Shown here: piece after piece, positions 32,301 to 42,385 of the stretch
Layout of the letters: the number at the start of each line of letters is the position of its first letter
How positions within the stretch are numbered: the stretch's first letter is position 1
Assembly (NCBI GenBank): GCA_963942565.1
Contig: OZ012699.1
Coordinates: 29,042,131 to 29,106,130 of the forward strand
Source of the DNA: Maea johnstoni
Taxonomy: Eukaryota > Annelida > Polychaeta > Spionida > Magelonidae
Reading direction: 5' to 3'
DNA length: 64,000 bases
Translations under genes and position numbers: made by a program
Notes under the pieces: model-generated
What the model saw: only the letters and a program-made list of their open reading frames with translations
What the model was told of the DNA's origin: nothing
Databases searched by the model: none

Positions 32301-34488
32301 CCTCCCGAATGGTCTGGGGCACCTTCCACCCAGCCACGGCCTCCACCTTCTTCGGGTCAGTACTAATTCCCTCCTCGGACACTACGTGCCCCAAAAATGG
32401 GAGCTGCTTCAGGAACAGGGCACACTTCTTGGGCTTCAGCCGCAAAGCAGCTTCCTGCAACCTAGACAGCACCAGTCCCAAACCCTGCAGACACTCGGTA
32501 AAACTTCCCCCATATACCATGATGTCGTCGAGGTAAATCAGACACCTAACCCACTGCAACCCATGTAGGACAAGCTCCATCAGTCGCTCGAACGTGGCGG
32601 GCGCATTGGCCAAGCCAAACGGCATGACCACAAATTCGAATAACCCCTGATGACTGGAAAACGCGGTCTTCTCCCGCGAGTCCTCGTCCATCTCGACCTG
32701 CCAATAACCACTGGCCAAGTCCAAAGTGCAAAACCACTTGGACCCTCCAAGTGAGTCTAGACAGTCGCTAATGTTGGGGAGTGGGTACGCGTCTTTACGC
32801 GTCACCTGATTGACGCGTCGGTAGTCGACACAGAAACGTACGCTACCGTCGGCCTTGCGGGCCAACACGATGGGCGACGACCACGGGCTCTCGCTAGGAA
32901 CGATCACCCCGTCGCGCAACATCTTTTCTATTTCGTCGCTGATGATATCTCTATTCCCCCACGGGGGCCTCCGGCACTTCTGCCGTATAGGCGGGCTATC
33001 CCCCGTATCAACCGCGTGCTTGACCCGGTCTGTCCGTCCCAAGGGACCCCCCGGCTCCACAAAGACATCTCTATAATGGAGCAGCATTCGGCGGAGATCA
33101 TCCAACTCTTCGGCTGTCAGCCGCTCGGCGGCACCCTTCACCATCTGCTCAAGGTGTTCGGGCAACTCCACCGGGGCCGGACTACCCTCCTTTCCCCCAG
33201 GCACTTCTAGATCTATCGGCTCGCCCACATGGGCCACTGGGCTAGCCAGGGCCACCGGCATCCCAGCACGGAGCACCACCGTTTCCGGCCCCATATTGGC
33301 CACCCTAAGGGGGACCACTCCGCCATCTACCCGTACTACCGACTTAGCCACCATCAGACCAGTGTCCCGATGAAACGAGCCAAGCCCCTCCACCACCCCC
33401 GCGGGCCCCCCGGACTCCCACCTACCACTAACCTTCCCCGGCAACAGCATCTCAAATCCCGGCGGGACACAGATGGTCTCCGCCACCTTGACCCTGGCGC
33501 ACCTCTCCCTCCGCTCCTTATAGAGGGGCACCGAGATGCCCAGCCTATGACTCCGCAACTCCTTAGTGGTCAAATGGATGCTGCACTCCAAGTCCTCAAG
33601 CAGGTCCATCCCCAACAGAACCTCACTCCCCGGGATGTCCGCCACGACTGCGTCCCCCCTAACCAATTCTCCGCCGATTTCTAGAACCACCTCACACAGG
33701 CCGTGTACCTTCAGGGGCTCCCCCTTAGCGCACAACAAGGTGGCCTGATAACTGGCGTCTATCTCGGGCCGGGGCACCATTCGGCCCCAGACCCCCCAGT
33801 CCACGAGGGTGACCGAGCACCCGGTGTCCAGCAAAAACTCCACGGGCACCGTGCTGATCACTCCCCCTATATAGAGAGAACCCCCTCCCAGGTGAAAACA
33901 AGCCTCCTCCGACACATTCCGTGCCCGACCCTGCGGCCCACTCGACCCGCCACCTCCAGGCGACGGCCGAGCTACCCGCGGGCCCGCCGTCGGCCCCATT
34001 GACGCCCCCGGCGGCGGTCCCGGCCGCCCCACTCCCGGGCAGCGAGACTGCAGATGCCCCCGCCCTCCACAGCCCCAGCATACCAAATCCGGCGGGATCC
34101 CACCCCCACGAGAGGCCCTGGATGGACAATTCCTTCCAATATGTCCCATCTGATGGCACTCCCAACACTCATACCCAATATGGGGCCCCTGGCCTCCAGG
34201 TCCCCCCGACCCCCGCTCCGTCCCCGACGGTATCCTTGTTGGGCAATTAAACCTGAAATGGTCCTTGGAGCCACACTCATAACACTTCCTCGTGTTATCC
34301 TCATCAGTCCGGGGAATCCCCGGCGGGCCCTCATCTTCCCCCTCGGCCGCCCACCCAAAGGTCCCCGGCCCCCTCGCGGAAGCCCTGCCTGGCGCATCGG
34401 GGTTGGACCCCTTCGGCCGTCCGGCCTGTCCCCAACCTCCACCCCGACCGCCCCCACCTCCCCCTGTGCCCACCTGAAAGGCCCCCAT
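29335..34488 (-). CDS. Gypsy pol polyprotein: PR-RT-RH-PHD-IN
   Basis: 1717 residues in one frame. In order: three CCHC zinc knuckles (CYECGSKDHFRFNC, CWECHQMGHIGRNC, CWGCGGRGHLQSRC, about residues 50-150); aspartic protease (LLDTGCSVTLVD, about 216); reverse transcriptase with YLDDIMVY (about 649); RNase H beginning LDTDASGTGIG (about 795) and ending with the NADALSRL tether; a C4HC3 PHD finger (CFC...GCDEC..WFHGEC...CPGC, about 995-1050); an acidic stretch with four VKQE/VKKE repeats (about 1108-1147); integrase with an HHCC finger (about 1306-1350), catalytic D, D and E (LDIMGP, HSDQGSDF, MVERFN), and a GPF-type C-terminal module. No chromodomain. The PHD finger is unusual: such readers usually bind histone H3 tails, so it may steer integration or regulate chromatin. 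The zinc knuckles starting this frame suggest fusion of nucleocapsid to pol. Confidence 0.88.
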   Translation of the reverse strand: MGAFQVGTGGGGGGRGGGWGQAGRPKGSNPDAPGRASARGPGTFGWAAEGEDEGPPGIPRTDEDNTRKCYECGSKDHFRFNCPTRIPSGTERGSGGPGGQGPHIGYECWECHQMGHIGRNCPSRASRGGGIPPDLVCWGCGGRGHLQSRCPGVGRPGPPPGASMGPTAGPRVARPSPGGGGSSGPQGRARNVSEEACFHLGGGSLYIGGVISTVPVEFLLDTGCSVTLVDWGVWGRMVPRPEIDASYQATLLCAKGEPLKVHGLCEVVLEIGGELVRGDAVVADIPGSEVLLGMDLLEDLECSIHLTTKELRSHRLGISVPLYKERRERCARVKVAETICVPPGFEMLLPGKVSGRWESGGPAGVVEGLGSFHRDTGLMVAKSVVRVDGGVVPLRVANMGPETVVLRAGMPVALASPVAHVGEPIDLEVPGGKEGSPAPVELPEHLEQMVKGAAERLTAEELDDLRRMLLHYRDVFVEPGGPLGRTDRVKHAVDTGDSPPIRQKCRRPPWGNRDIISDEIEKMLRDGVIVPSESPWSSPIVLARKADGSVRFCVDYRRVNQVTRKDAYPLPNISDCLDSLGGSKWFCTLDLASGYWQVEMDEDSREKTAFSSHQGLFEFVVMPFGLANAPATFERLMELVLHGLQWVRCLIYLDDIMVYGGSFTECLQGLGLVLSRLQEAALRLKPKKCALFLKQLPFLGHVVSEEGISTDPKKVEAVAGWKVPQTIREVRSFLGFASYYRRFIPGFSVMAAPLIELTEKGAEFRWNRQRQEAFEDIRQKLISAPVLAYPLREGLFVLDTDASGTGIGAALSQIQEGVERPIAYASKTLNRAQRAYCTTRRECLAVVEFVKHFRQYLYGRRFRVRTDHASLKWLTNFKDAEGMYARLISLLETYDFEIEHRPGEKHANADALSRLRAGHSCPRDDCQQCSPGRAGAVVTRRQRAQLQADSEVGPREEGDGPREPEGASGPGRLPAGLDETVPLEGDPLSGDVGDGGEYCFCGEPWRGGYMVGCDECGEWFHGECVNLSEEEESHYSQEGVSYSCPGCAAERQVNGEAGGSPGGVPTEMEGNRGAEGSLLGTQGGEMEVVSVGAHPVGSGLEETGVGGLGTAPMEVKQEEMAPMEVKQEEMTPMEVKKEEMTPMEVKKEEKPSKIESWEGGRRPAWEEGEMWPLDEGSGLKWEGPIEDGEDWPDVLDEKLPVEGMAEPDISVLTAEWLETWKLQDLRRWQVEDRSLALVVKWREELADRPEPEVLAGEGRTVKGLVQQWDQLEVVHGVLYRKFRPAAMPSKVVWQLVAPACLRRQIFKGLHGTRVGGHLGRDRTLEHVRQHFYWMGMSQDIKHWCAWCETCARTKAGKLPRRNRLEQRPVGMPLERMALDIMGPLPRPEEGNQYILVVADYFTKWVEAFAIPDQTAMTVADVLVREVICRYGTPYQLHSDQGSDFESRLFQQVCALLEIDKTRTTPYMPRSDGMVERFNRTVQKMLAGYVNDHKTDWDDHLPYMTMAYRATPHESTGCTPNLLMFGREVTAPVQIMAGLPRASGDVVCTAKYALKLREHLGEAYHYARDRLKRAAERQKSVYDRRAHDRSFRRGDWVWYFYTPKNKKFGRPHTGPFLVVQQLSPVTYRIQATSDGKTKVVHIDYLKQFQAEEKPEGWLDKEGEGVPVVKKPGPERPRVKIGEIMDREGREAERGAGRRGPRPPRRGGAVDLAPGGADG
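31046..31165 (-). repeat. 33-bp coding repeats in pol (VKQE/VKKE)
   Basis: Four 33-bp units encode the 11-residue repeat M-x-P-M-E-V-K-Q/K-E-E. Each unit contains a hydrophobic-K-x-E site, the SUMO acceptor consensus, followed by acidic residues as in negatively charged SUMO sites. The third and fourth units read VKKE. Confidence 0.85.
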
Positions 34489-36192
34489 GGGCCCCAGCGC
34501 TGGAGGCGGCTGCCCGCTTCTCCACTGCGTAATATTCTTCGGCCCAACTGACTGCGTCCTCCAGGGTCTCGGGATGTCGCATCACTATATGCTTCATCAT
34601 ACCGGGCTCAAGAGTCTCTGTGAATCTCCCCACTACCAACTCGGTCCTGGCCGCACTATCTAGCTTCCTATGCCCCTTCCGGTTCATCAGCAAACTCTGC
34701 GTACGTCTCCCCTGGGTGGCGAACCCTCTGCTCAAACTGCATTCTTTGCGATACCTCCCGCTCCGGCGGGTCAAATTTCTTCTCTAACACCCCCACTAGG
34801 TAATCATAGTCCCCCCTCTGAGCCGGTGTCATATCTGAGAGTACCCTACGGGCTAAGCCCTGTAGGCTGACCGCCAGTCGATCGGCCATCTGCCGTTTCG
34901 ACCACCCGTTTATCCGTGCGGCTATTTCAAACTGTATCTTGTAGTCTAACCAGACTACATTCTTACCATCATAGGAGGACGGCGCGAACGGCCGCAACTG
35001 CGGTAAGGTCTCGTCATCCCCCCACTGGCGACGACCACCCCTCCTGGGTCTACCCCCCCCCATTTCCCTCATTTTCCTTATTCTCGCCCCCCCTCCCCTC
35101 CAACACCCACCCCACGCGTCTCGTGGGTCTCTCCGACGGCTCATCCCCCGAACTATCCTCTACCACCCTCCCTAGCCTTGACCGCCCACTGCGCCGCCGA
35201 GCCGACCTTTCCCCCCCTGACCGAGACCCCTGTGAAACCCCACTATCACTGGCACTGGAGGCCCGCCCCCTACTGTGGTCATCTGAACTTGCTGCGGACG
35301 AGCTAGCCCTATCCTCCCCCTCAGATGACCTATCCCCTCTCGAGCTCCGTCGCGTCCCCCCCCTTCTTGACCCTGGTCGTTGTACCGACTCTCCCCCCTG
35401 AGCATCCAACGGCGTAGACATCATCACGGGCGTGCCCGGCGTCTGCGATCCCACCCCCACCCCTGGCGTCCGCGCATCCGACCCACCCCCCAGTACTCCA
35501 TGGCCCCGCACCACTCCCTGCTCTCGTGCCATAACCCCCACTTCCGGCGTCGGAGAGACCGGCCCACTACTCTGTGTCTGTGAGGCTGACCTCCCCCCTC
35601 TCTCCATGCTAACCGCTGCCCTCCCCTCGCCTATCCCCAGGTGATCCACCACCCGCTCCATCATCCGACCATTATTCTCTATGATGCTTTCCAGACGACC
35701 CACGCGTTCCCCTATTGAGCTCTCCTCTTCCCCCCGTGACCCCTCCCTTGCTGTGAAACTACCCACCCTGACTCCCGAATCACTATCCGCCCCCGCCCTC
35801 CGGGGCGGGGCGACCGCTGGCCCCGAACTCCCCAGCCCTCTATTTCCTCCTCCGGCGACATCGCCCTCCTCACTGAACGTCACCCCCCCTCCCCTCAGGG
35901 GTCTCCCTGGTGTCTGCGGCATCCCCGCCCCCTGCGGCACTCCTATTCGCCCTTCTGGCTGCTCGGTGCCCCCCGCCCTCTCACCACCCCTCACCCACCT
36001 CTCCCACTCCGCCTGCGACACCGGTGTGCCCAGCGCAAACCCTTCCTCTATCCTCCTCCGAAAAACTATCTCTGACTCCCTTTCCCCAACCTCTGGGTAA
36101 GTCAACCTCCCAACCCGGACCGGACTATCCCCAAACATGTCAAAAGACCACCCCAGGTCCCCCTCCCTCCTCAAATCTCCTCCTGTCGCCAT
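34331..36192 (-). mobile_element. Gypsy gag region
   Basis: Coding potential for gag lies here in overlapping frames. The upstream part encodes a Ser/Gly/Arg-rich protein starting MATGGDLRREGDLG. The downstream part carries the capsid-like core with WLDYKIQFEIAARING and LEKKFDPPEREVSQRM, typical of Ty3/Gypsy gag. Gypsy elements often shift frame between gag and pol; whether the frame changes here are programmed or damage cannot be told by reading. Confidence 0.7.
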
Positions 36193-36927
36193 CCTCTATC
36201 TCCTGACTCCCACACAGTGCAACCCTCCTTTCCCACTATGATTGGGCCACCTTTGGTGACCTACTACACAATAACAACAAAGTCTCACTTTGCTTCTCCC
36301 CCTTCACTATCACCGGCTATCCACAATCGGCGAACAGCCTTTCTCCACTACTCAACCAAGCAAAGCTTCTTCTCCCCCCTAACCACAATATGGGATGCCT
36401 GACTACAGGCTATCCAACCCCCTACAAGTATCACACACCACAGGCAGGATCACTAACAATCAAATGCAAAATTACACAACAACAACAACAATCACGATTT
36501 TCCATTCACCACCACAATTACCTACTCCCTCTGGAATACGCCCCCTCCGTTCCCTGGAACAAGAAGGGTTAATTACCTACAATATAATTACACACACACA
36601 GACAAATCCCTGCCTGATGGTCACCTGCCTGTGGGATCACACCAAAAATTTCTAACTCCTAACTCCAAAGTTCCCTATTTCCCCAATCTCAAGAAATTTC
36701 TCCACTAAAACCAAAACCGAGTGCTAATTAAATACTCCCAATCCTTTTCCCTTTCAACAATCCCCTCCTCCTTCTTTATTTAAGGAGTTACGGTCACTTT
36801 TAACTTTCACTCTTTATTTCCAAAAACTGAGCAAGGTGTCATGGCCGCCGGCACCATCCGATTTCTACTTCCAACTTTGAATTAAAATCGAAATTAATCC
36901 CAGCCCATCGCTGGTCGCGGACACCAC
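36193..36927 (-). other. Gypsy leader and primer-binding site
   Basis: Untranslated leader between the 5' LTR and gag. The primer-binding site begins TGGTGTCCGCGACCAGC at 36926, one base inside the 5' LTR, with the TGG expected for pairing to a tRNA CCA end. I cannot assign the tRNA. A CAA-rich tract lies at 36478-36490. Confidence 0.6.
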
Positions 36928-37488
36928 TGTGGCAGGACACTAAACACTAGGCCGTGACGTGCAGTGCCTGTTAGAGTTATTTATACATCACCAGCTGGTT
37001 AAGGCCAGTAATCATATATGCAAACAACACCCCTACCATTCATCTCCCCCCGCGGCGGCCATGTGCTCCCCTCCCAGTCCCCCTACACCTAACTACCCAC
37101 CTTTAGGCTATTCACAGTTGCTGAAATAGAATACAATACAGTCCTGAAAGAACAATAAACTCACCTTTTGTTCCCGCTCTTCTGGCTCAGCACTCTCTCG
37201 GGTCGTTGCCCAACCTCTGGGACTTCTCGTCGTCTCTGATGGGATTTGTTCCAGCGGCTGCCCTCACAAATTCAATGGAAGTTCTTCTCACCATTCGCGA
37301 CGTGACCTTCTTCTTCAATTCTCTCCACCCGTCTGTCACATGACCCTCTGCAGGAAGTCGTCATCACCAACCAGTGCCCTACTCCACTTCTCCCCCCACT
37401 CTATCTTCCCTCCCAAGGCCAACCGCTGTCCCACTTCTCCACCCTCAGCAACAGGGTTCTCCCGCCGCCCGGGCTCCCCCGTTACACA
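36928..37488 (-). repeat. 5' LTR of the Gypsy element
   Basis: Same length and, by eye, same sequence as the LTR at 24085-24645. The outer edge is best placed at 37486, because the next four bases, CATC, repeat the four bases before the other LTR. The apparent two extra shared bases come from that target duplication. Confidence 0.9.
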
Positions 37489-37563
37489 TCTACACTGAAG
37501 ACTACAGCAAGCACTGTGTGCGCAAGCCGCGGCGACGACGTCCTTAGGCTTAGTAACTTCCAT
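37487..37563 (-). pseudogene. BTB-Kelch copy 1, severed 5' coding fragment
   Basis: The minus strand starts MEVTKPKDVVAAACAHSACC and continues SLQCR before the Gypsy target duplication; the open frame then runs on into the LTR and stops at 37336. Copy 2 starts MEEVHSYCDSACCRRCENL at the equivalent place, and both are preceded by GTAGACGACATGGAAG-like DNA. The frame of this fragment agrees with that of the main exon at 24084 across the target site, so this host gene was uninterrupted before insertion. Confidence 0.75.
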
Positions 37564-37885
37564 GTCGTCTACTTTTTACTACGAGTGGATGGTACGGATA
37601 TGCAAGCCAGAATCGAGACCAAATTTAGTGATTGTTGGTGTATTTTCCACTCTTGTTCTAACTGTCTTCACCCTTCGAGTTACTACGTGCGTAGGGAATT
37701 TCCGGGGAATTCCGGGGAATCCCCCAATCTGCAGCACATCAATCCCGTCCTCCGCATTTGGTACACGACTACTATGCGTAGCGTATCTCTGTGTGGAGAG
37801 TGGGAATTCCCAACTCGATGCAATGACAATATCATACCGAACTTTAGGGTACTCACGTCAGAGCAGCCGGCCTCATTATATACCA
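37564..37885 (-). promoter_or_regulatory. BTB-Kelch copy 1 promoter region
   Basis: A minus-strand TATATAA at 37882-37876 is matched by TATATAT at 62459-62453 upstream of copy 2. The flanks are also conserved: CCAGATAACAGCG before it, and a GAGTACCC segment and CATTGCATCGAGTT after it. Shared sequence continues down to both start codons about 320 and 250 bp away. This is the best candidate for the core promoter of the gene family; the start site is not proven. Confidence 0.5.
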
Positions 37886-38500
37886 GATAACAGCGTCTGA
37901 TAACAGGCGCAATACACATTCAGCGTCAACCAGTTGAAATACAGCTCATTACAACCCTATTCCCACTACGCCCCAACTTTAGTCACCTTAATTTCTTCAT
38001 TCTTCTATATCTGTTTTGGCTGTTAGGGCTCTTCCAGAAGAAGAAATGACTGGGAGGGGGGTGGGGGGATCTGATTTTCAACCCACCAATGATTTTTTTT
38101 CAAAAATACGCAACCTAAGATGATTTTAAATGTTTAAGGGACCGCACGCCCATAAATTCTATATGTTACAAAAAAGAGGAAAACTCGGTCAACCAAGTGC
38201 AGAATGGTTATGCACCATGAGCCATAGGTAAATTAGGGACGCACAATTGTTATGTTTGGCTAGACAATCGAGTTATAGAAATAATACAAAAACCTTAATG
38301 TATTTGTTTGACATAGAACTTGCATAAACTTGTATAATCTCGTAGTGCATTTTGGACATTCAAAATGTACTGAGAAGCAGTATGCTATTTCTGGCACAGC
38401 TCCTATCCCCAGTACTTCAATTTTCCTATAATTAGGCTTCTTTTTGTGGATGCATAGCCATAACTTGCTGGAAAGCAATAATTCCCACTATGAGTTCCAT
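37886..38500. other. Upstream flank shared with the duplicate block
   Basis: No gene. Matches to 62.49-63.38 kb continue in patches, for example GTACTGAGAAGCAGTATGCT (near 38.37 and 63.23 kb) and the TAGGCTTCT segment (near 38.43 and 63.35 kb). It marks the far edge of the segmental duplication. Confidence 0.5.
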
Positions 38501-38623
38501 AATTCTCGGAGCATTACCCCAACTGCCATCTTGACAATTATATAGATGGGTTTTTTCAGGATAATTCTCGGAGCATTACCCCAACTGCCATCTTGACAAT
38601 TATAAAGATGGGTTTTTCAAGGA
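38501..38623. repeat. 62-bp tandem duplication
   Basis: AATTCTCGGAGCATTACCCC begins at 38501 and again at 38563, and the two 62-bp units differ at only a few bases. Recent local duplication. Confidence 0.85.
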
Positions 38624-39463
38624 TAAAAGAACACCCCTTTCTTACCAAAAATCAACTTATTCCACATAATTTCACGTTAATTTTCAATACGTCAGAAAAG
38701 TCCCAACTATCAAAGTGACGTATGTAATGAACGAATTATAATAAAATTATTTGTTAGAATAAAACAATTTCCTCTTTACATTTGTCATGATAAAATGCTG
38801 GATCATCACAGGTCTTTTCTTATCATATCCATCACACCATTGCACACATTTGTAAAGCCCAACTTAGTTTGTGGCGTCTAAGGCTACGGGACTAATGCTT
38901 CGCAGAACCAATATTAAGTAGTTGAAAATGACACCAAAACTACATTTTGTGAAGTACTTTATGTGGTCACATTTGTAACAAAATATATCTTTTTAGAGAC
39001 GACGCTGAGTCAATTTTAGCAACAAAATAAATAATTGTTTAAATCTAAGGTACTAGATATAGTACACTATAAAATGATATGAATATTTCCAGGCGCTTTT
39101 ATGCTCATTCTGTCATGATCTTACTATAAAGATTCTATAGAAGAGAGTGATTGACCCATGGGATGCACAGGCGGGGGATGAGCAACTAGATACCTCTTTG
39201 AAGAACCACAATAATTTTACATAACATGAACAAGAGATCAGATGGTTTCGCCACATCATGCAATATGGGTCAAATATATATGAAAGAAGAGCTTCTATAT
39301 ATATTTGAGATGAAGACAACATGATCGACCTGCCTGTATACTTAGATGAATAACCACACTTGGATGAACAACCTCTTTTTTAATGGAAGGTTTATATATA
39401 TGCGGATGGCAATAAAGATCAAAAGCAAAGAATAAAGGTTCCCGTCATGGTTGGTCCATGGCG
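38624..39463. other. Gene-free stretch
   Basis: No supported gene or repeat structure. Confidence 0.4.
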
Positions 39464-40217
39464 GAATCGTATGGCAAGCATTTTGAGAGTTTATTAAGCA
39501 TTATTTAGTATTTGAAAATATTCATTGATATTTATAAATAATTACAAATATTAATAAATGATTTACAAATATTAGAAAATAATCATAAATACTAGAAAAT
39601 TATTTATAAATACAAGAAAATGATTTATCGGTATTAGAGAAGCATGCATATTCCTAAATAAAGGTAATAAGTAAATCATTTCTTAGTATTTATAAATCAT
39701 TTTCTAGTATTTACAGGGTTCAACGGTCCCCAGAAGGACCAGGTGGGCTGGCGGGGCTACCTGACTCCAAAATCAGGTAGTCCCGCCAGCATTTTAGGTA
39801 GCCCCGCCATTTATTCAAAAAAAAGGCTAAAAAAGGTTCTTTTTCCCCCTTTCCATGTTAGTGATGGTAATTATGCTTTTTTTCTTCTAATTTGTAGGTT
39901 GCATGCTTAAGGGATGCTATATTTTTCTTTTTTTCGCTACCATTTTGTACCATTTTAGTGGGGAATGTATCCAACTTAAGGTAGCCCGACAGGGCTGTTT
40001 TTGGAATTCAGATCTCCCGGGAGATGGGACTATGCTATATGTTGAGCCCTGATTTATAAATCATTTTCTAGTATTTATAATCCATTTTCTAATATTTGTA
40101 ATTCATTTTCTAATATTTGTAAATGCAGTCATTTATAAATACTAGAAAATGATTTATAAATACTAGAAAATGATTTATTGGTATTTGGTAATGCTCAAAA
40201 TGCTTGCCATAGAATCG
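39464..40217. mobile_element. AT-rich palindromic MITE with GAATCG target duplication
   Basis: The element itself is 39470-40211. It has inverted ends TATGGCAAGCATTTTGAG and CTCAAAATGCTTGCCATA, and GAATCG on both sides (39464-39469, 40212-40217). The interior is an inverted array of ATAAATACTAGAAAATGATTT-like units. A second insert (39714-40051) sits in the middle. I do not recognise a superfamily from these ends. A worn copy is at 2.53-3.16 kb. Confidence 0.8.
39714..40051. mobile_element. hAT-like MITE nested in the AT-rich MITE
   Basis: Ends are CAGGGTTCAACGG and TATGTTGAGCCCTG, an 11-bp inverted pair with one mismatch. The interior is GC-richer than its host, with CAGGTAGTCCCGCCAGC and GGTAGCCCCGCC repeats. 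Host sequence resumes on both sides with ATTTA, a likely target duplication, although the flanks are low complexity. Confidence 0.65.
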
Positions 40218-40914
40218 CAACTAATGCAATACCAATGACCACAAGTCGAGCTCTCTAGACATCGGTACAGCTTACGGAGTTGAGACAGAAACTTTGTAAT
40301 GTACATACAGAAGTTAGTGCTCCTAAGTCTAAAAGCTTTTGCCAAGTTTAGATAGCAAACACAAACTGTTAGTAACAAAATAAGAGGAAAAAACGGTAAG
40401 CCAAGCTTGAGTCAGACAGATAACAGCGCTTCGCTACACCAATAAGTCCAGCACTGTTGACTACATGTTCTACAACGCTCTTTTTTATTTATTTTTTATT
40501 TTTGGGAAAGTTCGTTACTTCCCGAACCCCGGCTGTGATCCATTTTAATAGCGAGCGAAGCTCGAAAGGCCGTAGGCCTTTCGCGAAGCCTCGCAATCCC
40601 TCAATTGCGCGTGTGTGTGTGTGTGTGTGTGTATATGACGTCACTATCACTATAAGAAATACATACACGGACCGAGAAAGTTGTCACCGTCCCACGTGCG
40701 GGACAACAATATCGTCCAACGTGCGGACGACTTCCTTTCTGGAGGATTTCTTTAGGCGTTCAGTAACGACCGATTTCATTGGTCGACAATGACGTAATGT
40801 GCAGTACAACAATACCAAACACTTACATTTCATCCCATTGGATGAAATGCATGAATGCACGTGCGTGAATGAAAGTGGCCGCTTCTACATGTATATCCAC
40901 GTTAAAACTAAGTT
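40218..40914. other. Gene-free stretch with (GT)n and a hairpin
   Basis: CGAAAGGCCGTAGGCCTTTCG at 40562-40582 is a perfect 9-bp stem with a 3-base loop, followed by a (GT)n run at about 40609-40632. No gene. The frame that runs through both has no domain. Confidence 0.5.
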
Positions 40915-41520
40915 AATTTCTCGCCCGTCCGTGGCTCAATTCTAATGCAGTTTAGAACCGCCTGAATTCATTCTACTGACCATTGCGGTTTAGATCGATA
41001 GAACCGCCAGAATTCATTGTACTGGCCATTGAATTCTCGTCAAAATCAGTTGCCGTGCGAAATATGAATGCAATTCAATTCTAATGCAGTTTAGAACCGA
41101 CTGAATTCATTCTACTGACCATTGCGGTTTAGATCGATAGAACCGCCAGAATTCATTGTACTGGCCATTGAATTCTCGTCAAAATCAGTTGCGAAATATG
41201 AATGAAAGTGGCCGCTACTACATGTATATCATGACGTTAAGACTGAATTTCTCGCCCGTCCGTGGCTCAATTCTCGGCTCAGTCGCTTCCTGGCCATACC
41301 AAGCCGTGGCCACTACTATATCCAAGTTAAAACTGAATTTCTCGCCTGTCCGTGGGTCAATTTTAATGCGGTTTAAATCGTTAGAACCGCCAGAATTCAT
41401 TCTACTGGCCATTGAATTCTCGTTAAAATCGGTTGCGAAATGTAAGTTTTGCGAGTTTGAAATCGTAATAATTTGTATGCCATTAATTTACGGTCAATCA
41501 ATGCTGTACATGTACGATGG
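40915..41520. repeat. ~200-bp satellite, first block
   Basis: Repeats with the landmarks TTTCTCGCCCGTCCGTGG, AATGCGGTTTAAATCGTTAG and GAACCGCCAGAATTCATT. A roughly 138-bp stretch is duplicated (AATTCTAATGCAGTTTAGAA at about 40938 and 41076). The family is the same as the longer array at 43.1-44.7 kb. Confidence 0.7.
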
Positions 41521-41879
41521 TGCAAGTGTGAACGGCAGAAAAAAAAATCTATTTTTTTCTCAACTGTTTTTCCAAAAAGAATTTCCACCGTTTTCCAAAA
41601 ACAGAAGAATTTTTTTTTTGAATATTTTGTCGCCTCTTTTTGTGCAAACTGATTATCTGTCTTCCTTTAGCACTTTCAAGGGAGCACTCATTATTTGAAT
41701 TTAATGGTATGTGGTGACCAATATGGCATGTAAAAGTGGACAAAAAGACATTTTTTAATATTCATAATTAATATTGAATATTCATAAATGAATAAGAAAT
41801 TTTGGTCAGAATTAAAATAAAAATCTAAACCCAAAGCTTCGCTCGCTTCCTGGCCATGCCAGCGTCATATTATTCATTA
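41521..41879. other. Gene-free stretch
   Basis: No gene. The segment GCTTCGCTCGCTTCCTGGCC at about 41838 recurs at about 44711 at the end of the satellite array, so it belongs to that repeat family. Confidence 0.4.
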
Positions 41880-42015
41880 TCTCAATCACATGATGATATA
41901 GGGGCCGCCACCAGTCTAGTGAACCCATGACGCAAACTGTATTTCTATTGGCTGGAGCCTCGGAGTCTTTGCTCTCGCTAACCGTGTCAGGTTTATATCT
42001 GTTATTTCACTGCCG
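41880..42015. repeat. Solo arm of the foldback family
   Basis: AATCACATGATGATATAGGG, GCCGCCACCAGTCTAG and TATTTCTATTGGCTGGAGCC match the arms at 2.2-4.2 kb and 14.1 kb. Confidence 0.55.
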
Positions 42016-42039
42016 CCATTGCCATTTTACAGCTCCTGA

Positions 42040-42385
42040 CCTGCACCCCATAAACATGCCAATGTTGGGCCGACGATGGGCCAATGTTGGGCCAACCATC
42101 TGCCAACCATTGGTGCGACGTTGGGCCAACGTACCAATGTCCACCTGCCCCAACATCGGGCCAATGTTGGGGACATAATGCCAACATCATTCCAACATTG
42201 GGCCAATGTTGGTCAACGGTTGGCATGCCAACCATATTTTTGGCAACTGGATAATCACAGAAATGCTATTTTTAGAATTTGCCAGCGTTGGCCCGATGTT
42301 GGGGCAGGCGGACATTTGTACGTTGGCCCAATGTCGCACCAATGGTTGGATTACCATCGGCATGTTTACTGGGGCACTAAACCAG
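42040..42385. mobile_element. Palindromic element of GCCAATGTTGGGCC repeats
   Basis: Arms at about 42043-42150 and 42288-42383 are inverted copies, sharing AAACATGCC, CCAACCATTGGTGCGAC and GCCCCAACATCGGGCC. The interior has more units of the 10-14 bp palindrome CCAACGTTGG or GCCAATGTTGGGC. Non-coding foldback or MITE type. Confidence 0.65.

Larger units (their letters stand above)
24085..37486 (-). mobile_element. Ty3/Gypsy LTR retrotransposon, whole-looking, very young
   Basis: A 13.4-kb element on the minus strand: identical LTRs at both ends, CATC target duplication at 24081-24084 and 37487-37490, primer-binding site, gag region, a long protease-to-integrase frame, and a third frame in the envelope position. 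The Gypsy order (integrase after RNase H) and the YLDD reverse transcriptase place it in Ty3/Gypsy; I cannot name the clade. Pol looks whole. The gag half uses several overlapping frames, which could be programmed shifts or about one or two breaks. Identical LTRs mean insertion is recent on an evolutionary scale. At 13.4 kb it is large for the family, partly because of extra domains and an AT-richer island at 27.7-29.1 kb. Confidence 0.9.

Noticed and set aside
29152-36206. Plus-strand frames across the Gypsy element, Pro/Ser-rich
   Set aside because: Shadows of the G-rich coding strand of the element; no domains apart from the short gag-like motif near 28.4 kb.
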